Shown in pieces: positions 50,301 to 54,204 of a stretch of 64,000 bases of DNA; within the stretch, counting starts at the first letter, position 1; the number at the start of each line of letters is the position of its first letter. Source of the DNA: Calliopum simillimum. Lineage: Eukaryota; Arthropoda; Insecta; Diptera; Lauxaniidae. The stretch lies in NCBI GenBank assembly GCA_951812925.1, contig OX638368.1:24429187-24493186 (forward strand), given 5' to 3'. A model generated the notes under the pieces. It saw only the letters and a list, made by a program, of their open reading frames with translations. It was not told the origin of the DNA and did no database searches. The position numbers and the translations under genes are program-made.

Positions 50301-53300
50301 AAAAAAAAAAAAATTATTTCCAAAAAGTACCAATTGGTAAAAATAATTGGTTTTAATTGAGCGCAGTCAGTGTAAATAGAATAAAAGTGACGACATATTT
50401 TTATATACATAGTGACCCATTCGAATATGTGTATAAAATAAGAGTGGACCTTAGAATGTTCGGTTTACTCATTCAAATTTTACTTAGAAAATTATGCACC
50501 ACCCTACCCTCACTTGTAATACAAAGAACAAAAATTTGTAACCCTTTTTTTACGATGTTAGAAATGGAGCACAAAGCTTAAATTATTTTAATATGTTGCT
50601 TTAAAGGCAGGTAGCATTAAGTAAAAAATTTTTTAATATTAACAACAACAAAATACGCAGTCATACAGAGTTGGAAATAAAATGAAGCACAAAGCAAAAG
50701 ACAAAAAGCAAAGTATGTAGTGACTTTTATGTCTTTTGTTTTGTTTACGTTTCGCTTTACATTGTGCAAGGGACGATTTGTACCAAACAGCAAAAAAAAT
50801 ACAAAGGGACCAAAAAGTACCAAAATTATTTAATTTATTTGTGATCAAATTTTGAGCACTGTTATCTTTAATTTATTTGTATTTTATTAATACAGTTTCG
50901 TCAAAAAAATAAATTTCATTATTTCCCTTGGGAATGTATTAAATTCAGGGCTGCAGCTGACAATTTATTTTTATTTTTTTTTTTCTCTATCTAATTCCTT
51001 TGGAACTAACTAAACTTTCTCATACAAATCGAAAAGCTTTTTATATGGCAAACTAACCAGGTTTGTGCTTAACTAGATATAAACTAACTTAATCGCTTTA
51101 ATCAGACTATAATGCCTTGTTTTTGCCTGTATTGGTTAACCAGATTGAAATAATAAACAAATAAGCAAAGATCACCGTTTACACTTTTTTGCCTGGTCTC
51201 TGGTCTGATATTTCACTGACAATTGCTTTGTTGTTAACCAAATCACAACTCTATTCTCACTTTTTCTTTACTTGTATCGAACCCTACACACCTGTCCTGA
51301 AGGACAAGAAGGCCTTCCCCGATGCTTCCAAAAACCAAGTACGCACTTCGACTCTTTAGGCCATGTATATTATTAATATAATGCTAACAAAATCGCATCT
51401 CATCATTGTTACGTTTTTCTATAACTTTTATATTGCGGCATTATATCGTACTACTATATAAAATACAACGTCTGTCTGTCTGCGTCTCCATATCTCGAGA
51501 TTTGCATGATTTTATCTTTCCTTTATGGATATTTCGCATAGCAAGGTTTTAGGCTGCATTTTATTTCGAAATACCCTCGGCTTCGTCCGGGTTCTTGGAA
51601 AATCCCATGACTCTAAAATCAGTTATCCGATTTGCATGATTTTTTGCTTTCGAAGACATGCTATCAGATGAGATTGCAGGACAAACTCTAATTTGTAATA
51701 CCCTCGGGTTCGGCGGGAATATTGAAAAACTCTGGCACCGGGATGAATAACATCCGCTGGAAAAATGTCCACTACAGCGATACAAAATAAGACTGTTTGA
51801 CAGATGCATATGAATGAGATTAGGGTATCGGGAACGGGCGAACGAAGTCGCTCCCGGGCAACTAGTCTCCACATAAACAAAAAAAAAACTGAAAAAAATA
51901 ATACAACAAACGAAAAATAAAACTATTAATTTTCGATGTATTTTGCAATGCTGAGTTTGAATCTGGCATCAGGAAAAGCTTTATCTCGTATTGTTTTTGA
52001 GATATTTTAACCTAAAAGTTAAAAAACGTGGTTTTTTGCAATATTTGAGGTTATATAACAAGACAAGGTAATTTCTTTACATAAGTAAAACTTGATATGG
52101 TGGGTGAAAGCACTAGTTTATACAGTGGGGAGCAAAATGAGTACATTTTTGCATCATCTTAGCGATGGTTTTTGATATTTAAATACTTAAATACAATCTA
52201 TGGGTACCAACCGTATGGATTCAATCAATCTTACCGAATCAACAGCTCTTGGTGTTCTTGGGTTATCGATCCAATACGATCTGAGATGGACCGATCACAT
52301 ATTTAATGTGTCAAAAGAAGCGGCCAAGTGCTTAGGCTTTCTTAAACGTTGCAAGAAATACTTCTCACCAGTTGATCTCCGCTCTATCTATTTCACCTAC
52401 ATTAGGCCTAAAATGGAATACAATTCACACATATGGGCTGGCGCTTCCAAAACCTCTTTGGAACTGCTTGATCGAATCCAGCAACGTGTGATAAAACTTA
52501 CAGGAGATGTAACTGTTTCATCATATATTAATTCTCTAGGTCATCGTCGAAATGTTGGTTGCGTAACACTTTTTTATCGTTACTACCATGGGCAATGCTC
52601 AAGAGAAATACGTGGCCTGGTGCCATCAGTCCGTGTGTTTTCTCGTTTTACTAGGGCTTCTCACCAAGCTCATCCCTTTTGTGTAACCTCGATGCTGAAT
52701 AGAACATCCCATTACAGAGACAATTCGTTCTTTAGCCGCATGGTAAAGTTATGGAACGATCTTCCAGAAAGCGTTTTTCCCGACAGCTTCGACATCGGTA
52801 AATTTAAGACAAATGTTCACCGTCACTACTCCATCTATCCTCCTTCCCTATAACCTTTTCCTTTGGCCAACTCAATGCTTTGCATGTATAGGGGTTATCC
52901 CCTGCGCGTTGGTCGTTATGTAAAAAAAAAAAAAAAAAAAAAAAACCAAGCAAAAAAATGTTGGGCACTACCAAAAAAACAAAAGAAATGTCGGTAATAC
53001 ACTTAAAAACCTTATGTAATTTTGGCCAAGATTCGTGTTAAATGGACGAACATAACAAGATGTATTGTTGATATATCGGCTGAAATATTCAAACTATATT
53101 TATACTTGCAAAAAATCAACGCCCTCTTGACTAAACTAAAAATATTTAACAAGTGTATTTTCTCCCAAAGTGAAATATTGGAAAAAATCGAGTTTTGTGT
53201 AGATTTTTGTCCACAAAAATTTTACATGATAAATTTCAGCACTCAAATTTATATCATCTGATAGTTCAATAAATAAACGCTAAAAAATTCAAACCATTTG

Positions 53301-54204
53301 CTTTAGTTTTAACGGTTTTATGGGCAGGTGAAAAGACCAGTTTCAAACATGTGCTTATTTTGCTCCCCACTGGTGTCACGCCGTAATTTCTGATTTTGCG
53401 TAGTTACTGTTCAGAGCTTGCGCTAATCATTACGAATATTATGAAATTTGGTTACATTATCTCAAATAATGCTGGCCGTATGGTATTTTGAAAGTTTTGC
53501 TTGTATGAAAGGTGCCACACCCTCCTTCTGGTTTCTACTCATGACTTTCATCAGCGCTATTCATTTGGGAGGTAGAGGTACCTATCCGTTAAACGATTTC
53601 GTCGATCTTCAATACCCCTACTTAACCTTAACACCTAATCTGCATTAAAAATAAAGAACAAAGTGAATATCATTGATTGTAGGATATAAAAATTAAAAAG
53701 AATAATACGCAAGAAAGAACATAGATGTAAAAAAAAACCTTAAGTCAATTATCAACTTGTGCTTTTAACATAAGTTTCGAAGAATGTGGTTACTTTTATT
53801 CTATTACGCAGAACTACTGTTTTCAGGCTATATCCTTAAAGCGACATTTGAAATTGGTGTATGCAATTTTAAGTTTTTCTAATTTTCCATTGACTCGGCC
53901 ATTGAGATGATACTTTTAAGGGACCCTTATACTCCATCTACATATGTACATATGTATACAAAAATATTGTTACTGTGCATTCATCACATTCGCAACATTA
54001 TTCACTACCACAGTCATATCCGCATCATCCATTATCCATCCTATGCTTATTTAGGATCATTATTGATACAATATAGGCATTTATGCAAAATATGTTTTAA
54101 TGTTTTTTCTCATCATAATATTTTTTCTATTTAATTCAATTTTTTTATTGTTGCAATTACAGTCTCAACTAAGACGCGACGATAACCAAGCAAAGCCCAG
54201 CTGA
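8011..54204 (+). CDS. Alh: Alhambra (AF10/AF17 homologue), whole gene span, 12 coding exons
   Basis: The joined exons (8011-8365, 8431-8627, 8691-9697, 9762-9855, 31994-32510, 32579-32984, 36522-38361, 40670-40868, 40985-41137, 47098-47572, 49334-50114, 54163-54204) give 6066 nt and 2021 residues. All junctions are GT-AG and keep phase. Order: PHD finger and extended PHD (about residues 8-184), Ser-rich linker with a KKRK basic patch (503-506), low-complexity Gln/Ser/Thr segments, an AT-hook-like KKRGRK (about 1354-1359), octapeptide motif EQLLERQW (1516-1523), leucine zipper (about 1539-1571) and a Gln/His-rich tail. AF10 proteins are nuclear chromatin factors: the zinc module reads histone H3 unmodified at K27, and the octapeptide-zipper recruits DOT1L for H3K79 methylation. 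In Drosophila the protein is linked to HP1 and Polycomb-response silencing. The identity is firm; exon 7 and exon 10 acceptors are the least certain joins. Confidence 0.93.
8431..8627 (+). CDS. Alh: Alh exon 2: extended PHD zinc cluster
   Basis: Residues 119-184. The split codon gives Thr, then CYICQEIGKPNRA and the remaining zinc ligands: CMQCNKSNC, FHVTCAQSLGL, KYCGYCQHHY. Every Cys and His expected in an AF10-type extended PHD is present. Acceptor TTTTAG|CTTG, donor TTG|GTTAGT. The upstream intron is 65 nt, typical of short dipteran introns. Confidence 0.95.
8691..9697 (+). CDS. Alh: Alh exon 3: Ser/Thr-rich linker with basic patch
   Basis: Residues 185-520. It opens KKGGSVKTIPPYKPITHDTS, conserved in fly Alh, and then becomes Ser, Thr, Asn and Gly-rich with poly-Ser codons (TCATCG repeats). 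Near the end is KKRKADAKS (from residue 503), a likely nuclear localisation signal. The donor is AACAA|GTAAGC; the open frame otherwise stops two bases later. A long frame on the opposite strand here is a mirror of the repeated Ser codons. Confidence 0.92.
9762..9855 (+). CDS. Alh: Alh exon 4: small exon before the giant intron
   Basis: 94 nt, residues 520-551. After the split Asn codon it reads SFRDIIKDVSVTLTPLQQTD and ends in EKEIEKSAKK. Acceptor GTTGCAG|TTC, donor AAG|GTAAGT at 9856. It ends in phase 0 and is followed by a 22.1 kb intron (9856-31993). The phase fit on both sides and non-random sequence support it. Confidence 0.88.
9901..10027. mobile_element. 127-bp MITE with perfect 25-bp inverted repeats
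   Basis: The left arm 9901-9925 (GGGAGCCGGCAATACT then AAAAGTGCC) and right arm 10003-10027 are perfect reverse complements over 25 bp. The inner flanks are partly complementary as well (GCGGATT on both sides). It lies 46 bp after the exon 4 donor of Alh. No target-site duplication is obvious. The perfect arms suggest a recent insertion. Confidence 0.75.
10136..11034. mobile_element. Non-autonomous DNA element with reiterated terminal motif
   Basis: Outer ends are inverted repeats: GGGGAATGTATCCGGGTATG on the left, and the reverse complement (CTCATACCC...CATTCCC) on the right at 11012-11034. The core motif, TATCCGGGTATGAGACAC, occurs three times forward in the left part (10145, 10480, 10504) and three times reversed in the right part (10644, 10823, 11012). 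There is no transposase frame. Confidence 0.65.
11588..11720. mobile_element. Fragment of GGGCCTTATC-type MITE family
   Basis: A block with GGGCCTTATC, CTCGAGAATGTACTCC, CTCGAGAGGG and ATTTGCAATCGTGAATATTT matches blocks at 16680-16810 and 18378-18461. Only one end is recognised here, so this is an incomplete copy. Confidence 0.45.
11917..13554. mobile_element. Palindromic Tc1-like element (two 3' halves head to head)
   Basis: It is flanked by TA on both sides (11915-11916 and 13555-13556) and bounded by CAGTGCTGTGCA and its reverse complement. Two arms of about 787 bp (11917-12703 and 12776-13554) are near-complete reverse complements, separated by a 72-bp loop. Each arm carries a decayed C-terminal half of a Tc1 transposase: on the - strand at 12157-12342 ending in TEKCAAVMKDLGYSIKYG, and on the + strand downstream of the loop. 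The loop encodes SDESKFNLCGS, the first catalytic Asp motif. It cannot encode a full transposase but keeps both ends. Confidence 0.85.
13557..15659. other. Alh intron 4 sequence, nothing recognised
   Basis: AT-rich intronic DNA with long A runs near 13600, 13790 and 14310. No domain-like frame or terminal repeats were found. Confidence 0.45.
15660..16531. mobile_element. Non-autonomous DNA element with reiterated terminal motif
   Basis: Termini are inverted: GTAAGTTTGGGTAATGTGG (15660-15678) against the reverse complement of GTCCACATTACCCTAACTTA plus C (16511-16531). The GGGTAATGTGG core recurs inside: forward near 15864, and reversed near 16159 and 16490. This architecture matches that of 10136-11034, although the sequence differs. 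No transposase frame. About 870 bp. Confidence 0.65.
16680..16830. mobile_element. Fragment of GGGCCTTATC-type MITE family
   Basis: GGGCCTTATCACGAATTTGC, GAGAATATATCGAGAGGG, CATTTGCAATCTTGAATATT and TTCCTTTCCGG match the copy near 11588 and the left end at 18378. The end is followed by unrelated sequence. Confidence 0.45.
16831..18374. other. Alh intron 4 sequence, no gene recognised
   Basis: AT-rich. A GC-richer patch at 18005-18075 contains overlapping GAACGAACGACCGACCGAAC repeats, and T runs occur at 17790 and 17920. I cannot assign a function. Confidence 0.4.
18375..19515. mobile_element. MITE (GCCTTAT family) split by a nested DINE element
   Basis: The left part, 18378-18461, carries GAGCCTTATTACG and TCTCGAGAGGGAGCATTT. 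The right part, 19430-19512, carries the reverse complement type (TTCTCGAGAATGTTTATTCA, GATAAGGGC). These are the two ends of one family, separated by the DINE-like element at 18643-19290. The larger element is therefore older than the insertion. Confidence 0.5.
18643..19290 (+). mobile_element. DINE-1/INE-1-like element, nearly complete
   Basis: It starts TATACCCTACACCCAGGGTA and continues with GTCCTTCCGTTTGTAACACA, GGAGGCGTGGCAGATATAG, AAAGTATATATTCTTGATCA, GAGTCGATATAGCTATGTCC and a CTGTCTGTCTGG stretch, the block order known from INE-1/DINE-1 in Drosophila. Internal units carry AAACTAGGGGAATTCGGAC. The 3' end reads CACACTAACTAG followed by T, a Helitron-type terminus. No ORF. Confidence 0.75.
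19608..20060 (+). mobile_element. PIF/Harbinger remnant with transposase N-terminus
   Basis: The left end (ATTAACAGCCATTAATTAAC, then AATGACAGGGTTTAACC) matches the family ends at 33512 and 46424. The frame 19737-19919 reads ESDIDNDAYIDKVW and then RQRQEVFRNRTHFFQDYDAK-like sequence (RQEVFRNRTHFFQDYDAKEF), the N-terminal style of Harbinger transposases. Just downstream in another frame, ATGCMHRINGDFIGA resembles the helix-turn-helix region, indicating a large internal deletion. No right end was found. Confidence 0.55.
20061..21595 (+). promoter_or_regulatory. Alh: Possible alternative Alh promoter and 5' UTR region
   Basis: A relatively GC-richer stretch in an AT-rich intron (20100-20470) with GCTGCTGCTTGC, GAACTGGCGGCGAC and CGAACGAACGAAC repeats, then AT-rich DNA leading to the candidate first coding exon at 21596. 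Overlapping frames on both strands at 20068-20482 are unconvincing as protein. That it is a promoter is inferred only from position and base composition; no core element is identified. Confidence 0.3.
21596..22075 (+). CDS. Alh: Candidate alternative first coding exon of Alh (160 codons)
   Basis: The frame starts MMMMDTTDSTTTTMDTT with an AAA before the ATG, close to the fly start consensus. It contains a charged run (EHRKNKKKKREKREREREK), a poly-His segment, and Ser/Ala-rich sequence, the codon-repeat style of the other Alh exons. At 22076 a GTAATA donor falls exactly after a complete codon (phase 0). The next downstream Alh exon, at 31994, also starts in phase 0, so the splice would give about 1630 residues without the PHD module but with the octapeptide-zipper. 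It could instead be a small gene nested in the intron. Without the splice the frame continues to a stop at 22153. Confidence 0.55.
22076..23787. other. Alh intron 4 sequence, no gene recognised
   Basis: CATACATA microsatellite near 22105-22130. A weak imperfect inverted pair containing TGTCGAATTGTA occurs near 22766 and 23090-23117. T-rich runs at 23240 and 23570. Nothing else is supported. Confidence 0.4.
23788..24213. mobile_element. 426-bp foldback MITE with GCGAGTGCGAG ends
   Basis: Left end CCTGAACACATTCGGTACGA then GCTGCGAGTGCGAGTGCGAG; the right end is the reverse complement with two or three changes (CCTCGCACTCGCAGCTCGCACC, ending GTTCAGG). The termini pair over about 34 bp. Inside, GCGAG/CTCGC words recur. 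Short frames here are not credible genes. Confidence 0.7.
24214..25160. other. Alh intron 4 sequence, nothing recognised
   Basis: A frame of 138 codons at 24488-24904 has no recognisable domain and biased hydrophobic composition from T runs. I treat it as chance. Confidence 0.4.
25161..25842. mobile_element. Probable MITE, 682 bp
   Basis: The left end CATGTACATTAGGGCGGAGC and the reverse complement of the right end, CATGTACATAAGGGTGGCGC, match at 17 of 20 positions. No coding capacity. Boundaries depend on whether CATGTACAT belongs to the element or to the target. Confidence 0.45.
25843..27654. other. Alh intron 4 sequence; one small antisense frame
   Basis: No clear gene. The - strand frame 27220-26948 (90 codons) starts MTLSSSTSSSLPSSSQFVVK and contains one strongly hydrophobic stretch (about 20 residues from FFFIFLFINVALAILVANVV), followed by a charged tail. 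It has no homologue I recognise. The region has T runs, a TTTATTTA microsatellite at 27335, and otherwise plain AT-rich sequence. Confidence 0.3.
27655..28050 (+). mobile_element. Decayed LINE reverse-transcriptase fragment (Jockey/I-like)
   Basis: With frameshifts and stops, the + strand reads TAKYLGVILDPKLNWKENIK, then KAFYACKKTLSKKW, LILTYSSLVWLPAT and LERV-NTACVGCKGATEVMP, the thumb-region signature of Jockey/I-clade reverse transcriptases. Stops at several positions make it a pseudogene. Neither end of the element is visible. Confidence 0.65.
28182..30406. repeat. Four direct copies of GGGATGGACGGGAC
   Basis: The 14-mer GGGATGGACGGGAC occurs, all in the same orientation, at 28182, 29590, 30226 and 30393, each time with a preceding T or G and followed by A. 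An inverted copy was not found, only a degenerate one near 29493 (TTTCCCGTCCGACC). They frame and follow the foldback at 28270-29565. Confidence 0.6.
28270..29565. mobile_element. Foldback element with about 350-bp arms
   Basis: Left arm 28270-28625 and right arm 29218-29565 are reverse complements at roughly 80% by eye. Shared blocks include TAGGTCATTCTTA, TTCAGTGGTG, CTGGATTGGTTCATC, TACAAAAAGTTCAAAT and GAATCCCTTA. The loop is about 590 bp and non-coding. The frames inside the arms are not genes. Confidence 0.6.
30810..31170 (-). mobile_element. RTE-type LINE C-terminal fragment
   Basis: On the - strand the sequence reads NKLQVFVNKYLRRILKVWWP, then RKWRWISHTLRKPHSEVCRQ, ALEWNPQGSRGRGRPKTNWK and RSLEKEIQESG. 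This is the RTE-clade reverse-transcriptase C-terminus. It is 5' truncated, and the frame ends with a stop near 30890 followed by decayed sequence. Inserted in Alh intron 4 antisense to the gene. Confidence 0.7.
31171..31993. other. Alh intron 4, 3' end
   Basis: No gene recognised. It ends in a good pyrimidine tract (TTTTGTTTTCTTTCTTTTACAG) that is the acceptor of exon 5. Confidence 0.6.
31994..32510 (+). CDS. Alh: Alh exon 5: Ser/Thr/Asn/Gln-rich
   Basis: Residues 552-724. It opens QKTELSPPTHQTVTESQNVS and runs open from the acceptor in phase 0. Low complexity, including a (CAA/CAG) Gln run at 32356-32375. The donor GCTTCAG|GTTTGC at 32511 precedes a 68-nt intron; reading on would meet a stop at 32528. 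As a phase-0 exon it can follow either exon 4 or the alternative first exon at 21596. Confidence 0.88.
32579..32984 (+). CDS. Alh: Alh exon 6
   Basis: Residues 724-859. The split codon gives Glu, then HNETPSQSTRGC, a Ser/Pro/His-rich stretch (SPRIHHQSPALSEHS) and a less repetitive end, GNLKISYEKQVSRVTQLQEQ followed by ESAPVRRS. This last segment is better conserved in character than the flanking low-complexity parts. Acceptor TTTTCAG, donor AGCAG|GTGGGT. Confidence 0.88.
32985..33511. other. Alh intron 6, first part
   Basis: AT-rich intron with T runs; nothing recognised. Confidence 0.5.
33512..34118 (+). mobile_element. PIF/Harbinger non-autonomous copy
   Basis: The left end has ACATTAGTTAACTAATGACC and GGGTTTAACCAACAA; the right end has TTAGTTAACTAATTGG and CTGACTGTGAATCC. 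It carries decayed remains of the same transposase N-terminus as at 19737 (GTAGAAAATTTTTAGTCTGA, TTTTTAGAAATCGCCC) with stops. The right half is reverse complementary to the left half of the copy at 45987. Confidence 0.6.
34119..35229. other. Alh intron 6, middle part, nothing recognised
   Basis: AT-rich, with no domain-like frame or clear repeat ends. Confidence 0.45.
35230..36110. mobile_element. Foldback sequence with a DINE-like insertion
   Basis: The left arm (35230-35310) contains CTCGTCTACAACAACCACAA, TATTTC and TTTCAAAATTTCTCGG. The reverse complement occurs twice on the right, at 35960-36025 and, more diverged, at 36045-36095. Between the arms lies a DINE-like copy (35325-35935). 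Peptide-like repeats seen on the - strand (QQTQYFPNF, QQTQYFNNF) come from this duplication. Confidence 0.5.
35325..35935 (+). mobile_element. DINE-1/INE-1-like element
   Basis: Begins TATACCCCATACCCAG with GGAGGCGTGGCAGGTATGGA, TATTCTGGATCAGTGTAAC and CTTCTGTCTGGATG, the same block order as 18643-19290. The second half carries GGCACCACC and GTGGCACCGCCCATTTTTCC units. No ORF. The 3' end is not a clear CTAG. Confidence 0.6.
36522..38361 (+). CDS. Alh: Alh exon 7: long low-complexity exon with AT-hook-like motif
   Basis: Residues 859-1472. It opens SRSGESGITQSQFHQQQQ and holds long Gln, Asn, Ser and Thr runs. Less repetitive islands are LKPLNKKLLRAQQSHYQQQK, GLKFTYEAQPGVGSSSSS, SPPSSPGSEAGSVKKRGRKS (AT-hook-like core) and VYTQEPITPQFVGVPFPGKL at the end. 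The acceptor I chose (CGAAACTAG|A) gives an intact VRRSRSRSGES junction and correct phase, but lies in A-rich sequence. Donor TTG|GTAAGT is strong. The open frame extends upstream to 36427, but that part is probably intron. Confidence 0.85.
38362..38509. other. Start of Alh intron 7
   Basis: Short intronic spacer with no feature beyond the donor. Confidence 0.5.
38510..39500. mobile_element. Foldback MITE with GAGTGCAGTAGTGTCAT repeats
   Basis: Left arm 38515-38660 contains two copies of GAGTGCAGTAGTGTCATT, each after an ACTGAAGYGAG word. The right arm 39355-39495 is the reverse complement (CACTACTGCACTTACTTCAG, then TACTCACTTCAG, TGACACTATTGCACTCACTG). The centre has a direct repeat of GGGTTGCCAYCTG (three copies, 38795-38990). 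No ORF. Confidence 0.55.
39503..40490 (-). mobile_element. DINE/Helitron-like element with 128-bp tandem array
   Basis: About five tandem units of 128-129 bp lie between 39640 and 40390. The TTAGTGCTAACCCTATC block starts near 39871, 39999, 40128 and 40257. Each unit carries GGGGCGTGGCACCGCCCACT, AAATCGATGCAGCGGTTTAG and GTGAGAGCGTTTTTT. The left end reads ACTAGAGTTCGCC, whose complement ends in CTAG and T, suggesting a minus-oriented Helitron terminus. The sister copy at 44840-45215 has only about one and a half units. It lies in Alh intron 7, ending some 180 bp before exon 8. Confidence 0.7.
40670..40868 (+). CDS. Alh: Alh exon 8: octapeptide motif
   Basis: Residues 1473-1539. After an Ala/Pro/Ser-rich start it reads IFGSGVNGNLAIPQSLEQLL and continues with the invariant AF10/AF17 octapeptide EQLLERQW (1516-1523) and EQGSQFLMEQ. 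In AF10 this motif works with the zipper in the next exon to bind DOT1L. Acceptor TTTCAG|CGC; donor GATA|GTAAGT, followed by a 116-nt intron. Confidence 0.95.
40985..41137 (+). CDS. Alh: Alh exon 9: leucine zipper
   Basis: Residues 1539-1590. It reads IASLLSCLHELQSENIRLEE and then HVNSLIARRDHLLAVNARL, with hydrophobic residues at heptad spacing. This is the AF10 leucine zipper, at the expected position straight after the octapeptide. It is the piece kept in oncogenic AF10 fusions and the one reported to counter Polycomb-response silencing in flies. Acceptor TTTTTAG, donor CAAG|GTAAGT. Confidence 0.95.
41370..43086. mobile_element. 1.7 kb non-autonomous element with GGGTCATTCCA ends
   Basis: The left end GGGTCATTCCA (41371) pairs with TGGAATGACCC (ending 43085). 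Internal words recur in inverted or direct form: GGTGCCCACACCCGA at 42250 and 42628, TGTGGGCACCC at 41965, and GACACTCATGAC at 41922 and 42708. No transposase frame is visible. It sits in Alh intron 9. Confidence 0.5.
43087..43934. other. Alh intron 9 sequence, nothing recognised
   Basis: AT-rich, no domain-like frame. Confidence 0.45.
43935..44520. mobile_element. Palindromic foldback element, copy 1
   Basis: Arms meet around 44210-44245 and are reverse complements over about 280 bp. Paired words: AAAACTGATTTT, ATGGGAAACTTTTAGCT, GCTTTCTAAGAG, AAAGTTTTGGACCTTTAAAG against CTTTAAAGGTACAGAACTTT, and ATTTGGTTTGATAAATGCAC against its complement. Closely related to the copy at 61700-62310. No ORF; a run of about 22 A marks the middle. 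Confidence 0.65.
44840..45215 (-). mobile_element. DINE/Helitron-like element, short-array copy
   Basis: Same family as 39503-40490: GTAGCCGAAATTTGACCATT, GGCACCGCCCACTAAAAAAC, GTGCTAACCCTATCTCCATA, AAATCGATGCAGCGGCTTAG, then GGGACTGAACCGATTTTG and GCCTATTTATATGTAGATT at the right end. It holds only about one and a half units, showing the array size varies between copies. Confidence 0.65.
45470..45765 (-). pseudogene. Mariner-like transposase fragment
   Basis: The - strand begins with ATG near 45765 and reads MEYYSKE-stop-CVSIVEQYF, then KNNESLAATVRKFLRKYEKN and FDLRSPTVKKF, the N-terminal helix-turn-helix of a mariner-type transposase. It then jumps to unrelated-looking DHTLAVLEIVGDSPG and a tail, so the catalytic core is deleted. 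It is related to, but distinct from, the intact transposase at 62481. Confidence 0.6.
45987..46424 (-). mobile_element. PIF/Harbinger non-autonomous copy
   Basis: The left end GGGATTCACAGTCATTAGTT and right end GTCATTAGTTAACTAATAAC then TGTGAATCC are inverted repeats. The interior (GGATAAATTTGTGGATTTTG) matches, in reverse, the right half of the copy at 33512-34118. No coding capacity. Confidence 0.6.
46425..47097. other. End of Alh intron 9
   Basis: No gene recognised. The last 50 bases are A-rich with a run of 18 A, and a possible branch point (ATTAACTA) lies near 47038-47046. Confidence 0.5.
47098..47572 (+). CDS. Alh: Alh exon 10: Ser/Ala/Thr-rich
   Basis: Residues 1590-1748. The acceptor AAAACAG|AA joins in phase to give SQETSHDVTAASVSSTSSSV, then MAKIPAATTGSSATSV, poly-Ser and Gln/Ala runs, and a more complex end (LSALSLMENGMDFRQNMPTS, LQSITALPLSL). 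The acceptor is preceded by an A-rich tract rather than pyrimidines. Donor TTTGAG|GTAAAT. A frame on the opposite strand is a mirror of the repeats. Confidence 0.82.
47840..48047 (+). mobile_element. Helitron-like fragment (CTGGGTAATAGCTAG end)
   Basis: Contains GGGTGCCACGCCCC, GACGCAACGGGATGAAATTT and GGCACATATGTAAAGGACAA, and ends GGCAACGCTCACTGGGTAAT then AGCTAG and T. The same end occurs in reverse at 57828. The 5' part is missing. Confidence 0.55.
48061..48941 (-). mobile_element. DINE-1/INE-1-like element, minus orientation
   Basis: Read on the - strand it begins TATACCCTACACCCAGGGTA and has GTCCTTCCGTTTGTAACGT, GGAGGCGGGGCAGGTATGGA and CTGAGTCGATATAGCCATGT. The unit GAATTCGGACAAGAGGGCGT repeats about four times (48130-48560), and its 3' end is CCCTTACTAG at 48061. 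Its terminus faces that of the Helitron fragment ending at 48047, 13 bp away. Confidence 0.75.
48942..49333. other. End of Alh intron 10
   Basis: No gene. It ends in a pyrimidine-rich tract (TTTTTCTCTATATACGTAG), the acceptor of exon 11. An open frame from 49254 runs through this intron into the exon, but its N-terminal part is not supported. Confidence 0.55.
49334..50114 (+). CDS. Alh: Alh exon 11: Gln/His-rich
   Basis: Residues 1748-2008. It reads RHSSSSLHTPNYSSTSTSTA, then long mixed Gln/His runs (QQHHHHQQQQQHHMQHSTSS), a Gly-rich segment and the end GTSISSSYHMVYSHQ. The donor CATCAG|GTAGTG at 50115 falls in phase 0. If the donor is not used, the frame adds VVAIKPK and stops at 50138, giving an alternative C-terminus. 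Several long frames on the other strands are mirrors of CAG/CAC repeats. Confidence 0.85.
50139..51445. other. Alh intron 11, nothing recognised
   Basis: AT-rich intron with two A runs near 50258 and 50300. No credible frame or RNA gene. Confidence 0.45.
51446..51865 (+). mobile_element. Non-autonomous Helitron
   Basis: 5' end TCGTACTACTATATAAAATA then CAACGTCTGTCTGTCTGCGT; 3' end GGGCGAACGAAGTCGCTCCC then GGGCAACTAG and T. The CTAG end with a GC-rich hairpin-forming stretch just inside it is the classic Helitron 3' terminus. No Rep/helicase. Confidence 0.7.
52123..53372. mobile_element. DNA transposon with CAGTGGGGAGCAAAAT ends, split by a LINE
   Basis: The left end CAGTGGGGAGCAAAATGAGT and the reverse complement of the right end (CAGTGGGGAGCAAAATAAGC) match over the first 16 bases. 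A TA precedes the left end, as for Tc1/mariner elements; the right flank is GT, so a TA duplication is not visible. The non-LINE part is about 500 bp and non-coding. Confidence 0.6.
52197..52944 (+). mobile_element. 5'-truncated LINE with reverse-transcriptase C-terminus and poly(A)
   Basis: One uninterrupted frame (52200-52853, 217 codons) reads ALGVLGLSIQYDLRWTDHIF, AAKCLGFLKRCKKYFS, YFTYIRPKMEYNSHIWAGAS, LDRIQQRVIKLTGD, LGHRRNVGCVTLFYRYYHG and FFSRMVKLWNDLPESVFPDS. This is the C-terminal third of a non-LTR reverse transcriptase, probably a CR1/L2-like group. It ends with a run of about 24 A (52921-52944). The frame has no stops, so the insertion is fairly recent. The catalytic motif is lost by 5' truncation. 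Confidence 0.8.
53380..53690 (-). mobile_element. DINE-1-like fragment
   Basis: TTCAGAGCTTGCGCTAATCA, GTATTTTGAAAGTTTTGCTT, TATGAAAGGTGCCACACCCT and CAAAGTGAATATCATTGATT then GTAGGATATAA match the minus-oriented copy at 48061-48941. It is a short, diverged copy. Confidence 0.5.
53691..54162. other. End of Alh intron 11
   Basis: No gene. Ends in a pyrimidine-rich tract and TTGCAATTACAG, the acceptor of exon 12. Confidence 0.6.
54163..54204 (+). CDS. Alh: Alh exon 12: last codons up to UGA
   Basis: Residues 2009-2021, SQLRRDDNQAKPS, then TGA at 54202-54204 followed by AAA. It joins in phase 0 after YHMVYSHQ of exon 11. The charged, non-repetitive sequence is unlike the preceding Gly/Ser tail and looks like a genuine C-terminus. 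The frame continues open past the TGA (next entry). Confidence 0.8.
   Translation, partial: SQLRRDDNQAKPS

Noticed and set aside
54202..54204. Selenocysteine UGA in Alh
   Set aside because: AF10 proteins are not selenoproteins and I could not identify a SECIS element. Readthrough, splicing or a second ORF are simpler explanations.
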